NCBI GenBank assembly: GCA_038093515.1
Contig: JBBPSI010000360.1
Coordinates: 1-19,148, forward strand
Source: Butyriboletus loyo
Lineage: Eukaryota > Basidiomycota > Agaricomycetes > Boletales > Boletaceae
Direction of reading: 5' to 3'
DNA length: 19,148 nt
The translations under genes were made by a program, and so were the position numbers. Shown here one piece after another: positions 18,286 to 19,148 of the stretch. Numbering within the stretch: position 1 is the first letter of the stretch; every line of letters starts with the position of its first letter. The notes below the pieces were generated by a model. The model was not told where the DNA came from, did not search any database, and worked only from the letters and a program-made list of their open reading frames with translations.

Positions 18286-18678
18286 CTTCCTCTTGCTTCT
18301 GCTCTTCAGCAGTAAAGCCGCCCTCCCCTCTCGCCCAACATTTCCATCTCACGATCCAGACGCGTCGGTCGTTCCTTCCGCGTTCCCTCTCCCGAACCAG
18401 AACCCATCGACGTTGACAACCCATCGCCGCCACACTCTCCCGCCCAGCCAGACCCTCAACCCCAGTTTAACCCTTCGCCCCAGTCAGACCCCGAACCCTC
18501 TTATCAACCCGAGGACCAGGGTCAAGGGCAAGGATCGGAACCGACCCCTAGCAACGACGGTTACGACAGCGACTGGCTCGACAGAACCCCCCACGTTTCT
18601 CCCCACGTTTCCCACTCCCCCTCCCCACCGTACTATCCTCCCACAGACCCATCTGACGACGAAGAAGACAACAACGAT
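18286..18678 (+). other. Leader of copy B'', open frame without ATG before Gag
   Basis: From about 18317 to 18678 this is one open frame, continuous with Gag. It is Pro-rich and acidic (PSPEPEPIDVDNPSPP; DGYDSDWLDRTPH; DPSDDEEDNND). The part from about 18490 onward matches the copy B leader at the protein level. It might be a non-AUG-initiated Gag extension or the product of an unrecognised splice. Confidence 0.45.
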
Positions 18679-19148
18679 ATGTCTGACAAAAAGAATATCG
18701 TCCCCAAAGACTTCTCTGGCCTCAACGAAGATGCCTCACGATGGCTCCTCACCATGCGCACCTACTTCAGTGCCAACCAGACAGCGTTCCCTGACAATGA
18801 ATCAAAAATCAATGCCCTCCTCATGAAGATGAGCGAAGGGAAAGGCAAAATGTTCTCAGAAGGATGGATGAGCCTCCTTCTAGACGGACACCCCACAGCG
18901 CGACAAAGAGAGTTCTCAACAGTCTGCAAGGATTTCCAAAGGGTCTTCCATCCCTTTGACATAGGAGAGAGTGCCCGAATTGATCTGGGGAACCTCACCC
19001 AGAACAAAGCCAACCGCAAGGACGGCTACGACACCTATGTCACGGAGTTCCAGCTCCTCGCTGCAAAGTCTGGAATCATCAATGAAAAGGCGCTCATCGA
19101 ATGGTTCATTCGCGGTCTCGACCCCCGCCTCGCTGAATCTGTCCTCTC
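18679..19148 (+). CDS. gag: Gag of copy B'' (partial, runs off window)
   Basis: The ATG at 18679 begins MSDKKNIVPKDFSG, the same start as Gag of copy B. All 156 visible codons are open and align with copy B throughout (FHPFDIGESARIDLGNLT, LIEWFIRGLDPRLAES). Gag forms the virus-like particle that encloses the element's RNA in the cytoplasm. The same frame is also open upstream for more than 350 bases, back to a TAA near 18314, with no ATG. That upstream segment is rich in Pro, Ser, Asp and Glu and is partly conserved in copy B, so the real N-terminus may lie further upstream. Confidence 0.88.
   Translation, partial: MSDKKNIVPKDFSGLNEDASRWLLTMRTYFSANQTAFPDNESKINALLMKMSEGKGKMFSEGWMSLLLDGHPTARQREFSTVCKDFQRVFHPFDIGESARIDLGNLTQNKANRKDGYDTYVTEFQLLAAKSGIINEKALIEWFIRGLDPRLAESVL

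Larger units (their letters stand above)
17851..19148 (+). mobile_element. B-family Ty3/gypsy element (copy B''), 5' end only
   Basis: This copy has an LTR, primer-binding site, leader and the first 156 codons of an undamaged Gag, and it continues past the window end. It is inserted head-to-head within copy B. Nothing in the visible part shows decay, so it may be a recent and possibly intact member of the family. Confidence 0.9.

Noticed and set aside
18293..18826. 177-codon Thr/Pro-rich ORF overlapping the Gag start of copy B''
   Set aside because: It is in a different frame from Gag and from the conserved upstream segment; its composition comes from the C-rich leader.

Overview
The window is entirely nested transposable elements; I find no host gene, rRNA, tRNA or CRISPR array. 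The elements are Ty3/gypsy LTR retrotransposons (at least one a chromovirus with an integrase C-terminal chromodomain), solo LTRs, and Tc1/mariner transposons with DD34E transposases. Together with Tf1-like self-priming signals and nonsense mutations that are mostly TGA, this points to a TE-rich fungal genome. An agaricomycete basidiomycete is most likely, but I cannot name a genus from this sequence. Layout: 1-158 is a fragment of a long LTR (family C). 160-1720 is a pair of 162-bp inverted arms with a decayed mariner (324-1556) at their exact centre. From about 1721 to 3237 is a second decayed mariner (Tc1-2), split at 2278-2756 by a solo LTR of family A (5-bp duplication ATAAT). 3238-4295 is the 3' end of a minus-strand B-family retrotransposon (B'): LTR, polypurine tract and the end of a third ORF. 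4296-11436 is a plus-strand A-family element: 5' LTR, self-priming site, long leader, Gag, protease, RT, RNase H and the start of integrase. It is interrupted by a 1271-bp solo LTR of family C (7769-9039, duplication CTCTG) and by a solo LTR of its own family (10690-11214, duplication TGGCC). 11437-17850 is a minus-strand B-family chromovirus (B) inserted in the A integrase: 3' LTR, third ORF, Pol, Gag. 17851-19148 is a plus-strand B-family copy (B'') inserted in the B leader: complete 5' LTR, self-priming site and an undamaged Gag start that runs off the window. Insertion order reads directly from the junctions: Tc1-2 was hit by B', B' by A, A by B, and B by B''. CpG retention agrees with this order: B' has lost CpGs that B and B'' keep. 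The A Gag-Pol reading frames carry no frameshift that I can see, only stop codons (12 TGA, 3 TAG, no TAA). That is the pattern expected from deamination of methylated cytosine or a RIP-like process. The most interesting points are the short perfect self-complementarity between presumed transcript start and primer-binding site in both LTR families; a third ORF in family B, 8 bases after the pol stop, whose C-terminus holds three zinc knuckles conserved between two diverged copies; a conserved reading frame upstream of the Gag ATG with no ATG of its own; and one 12-bp motif in the same orientation in all seven LTRs that cover the region. In this annotation A, B and C name LTR families; B', B and B'' are the three copies of family B from left to right.
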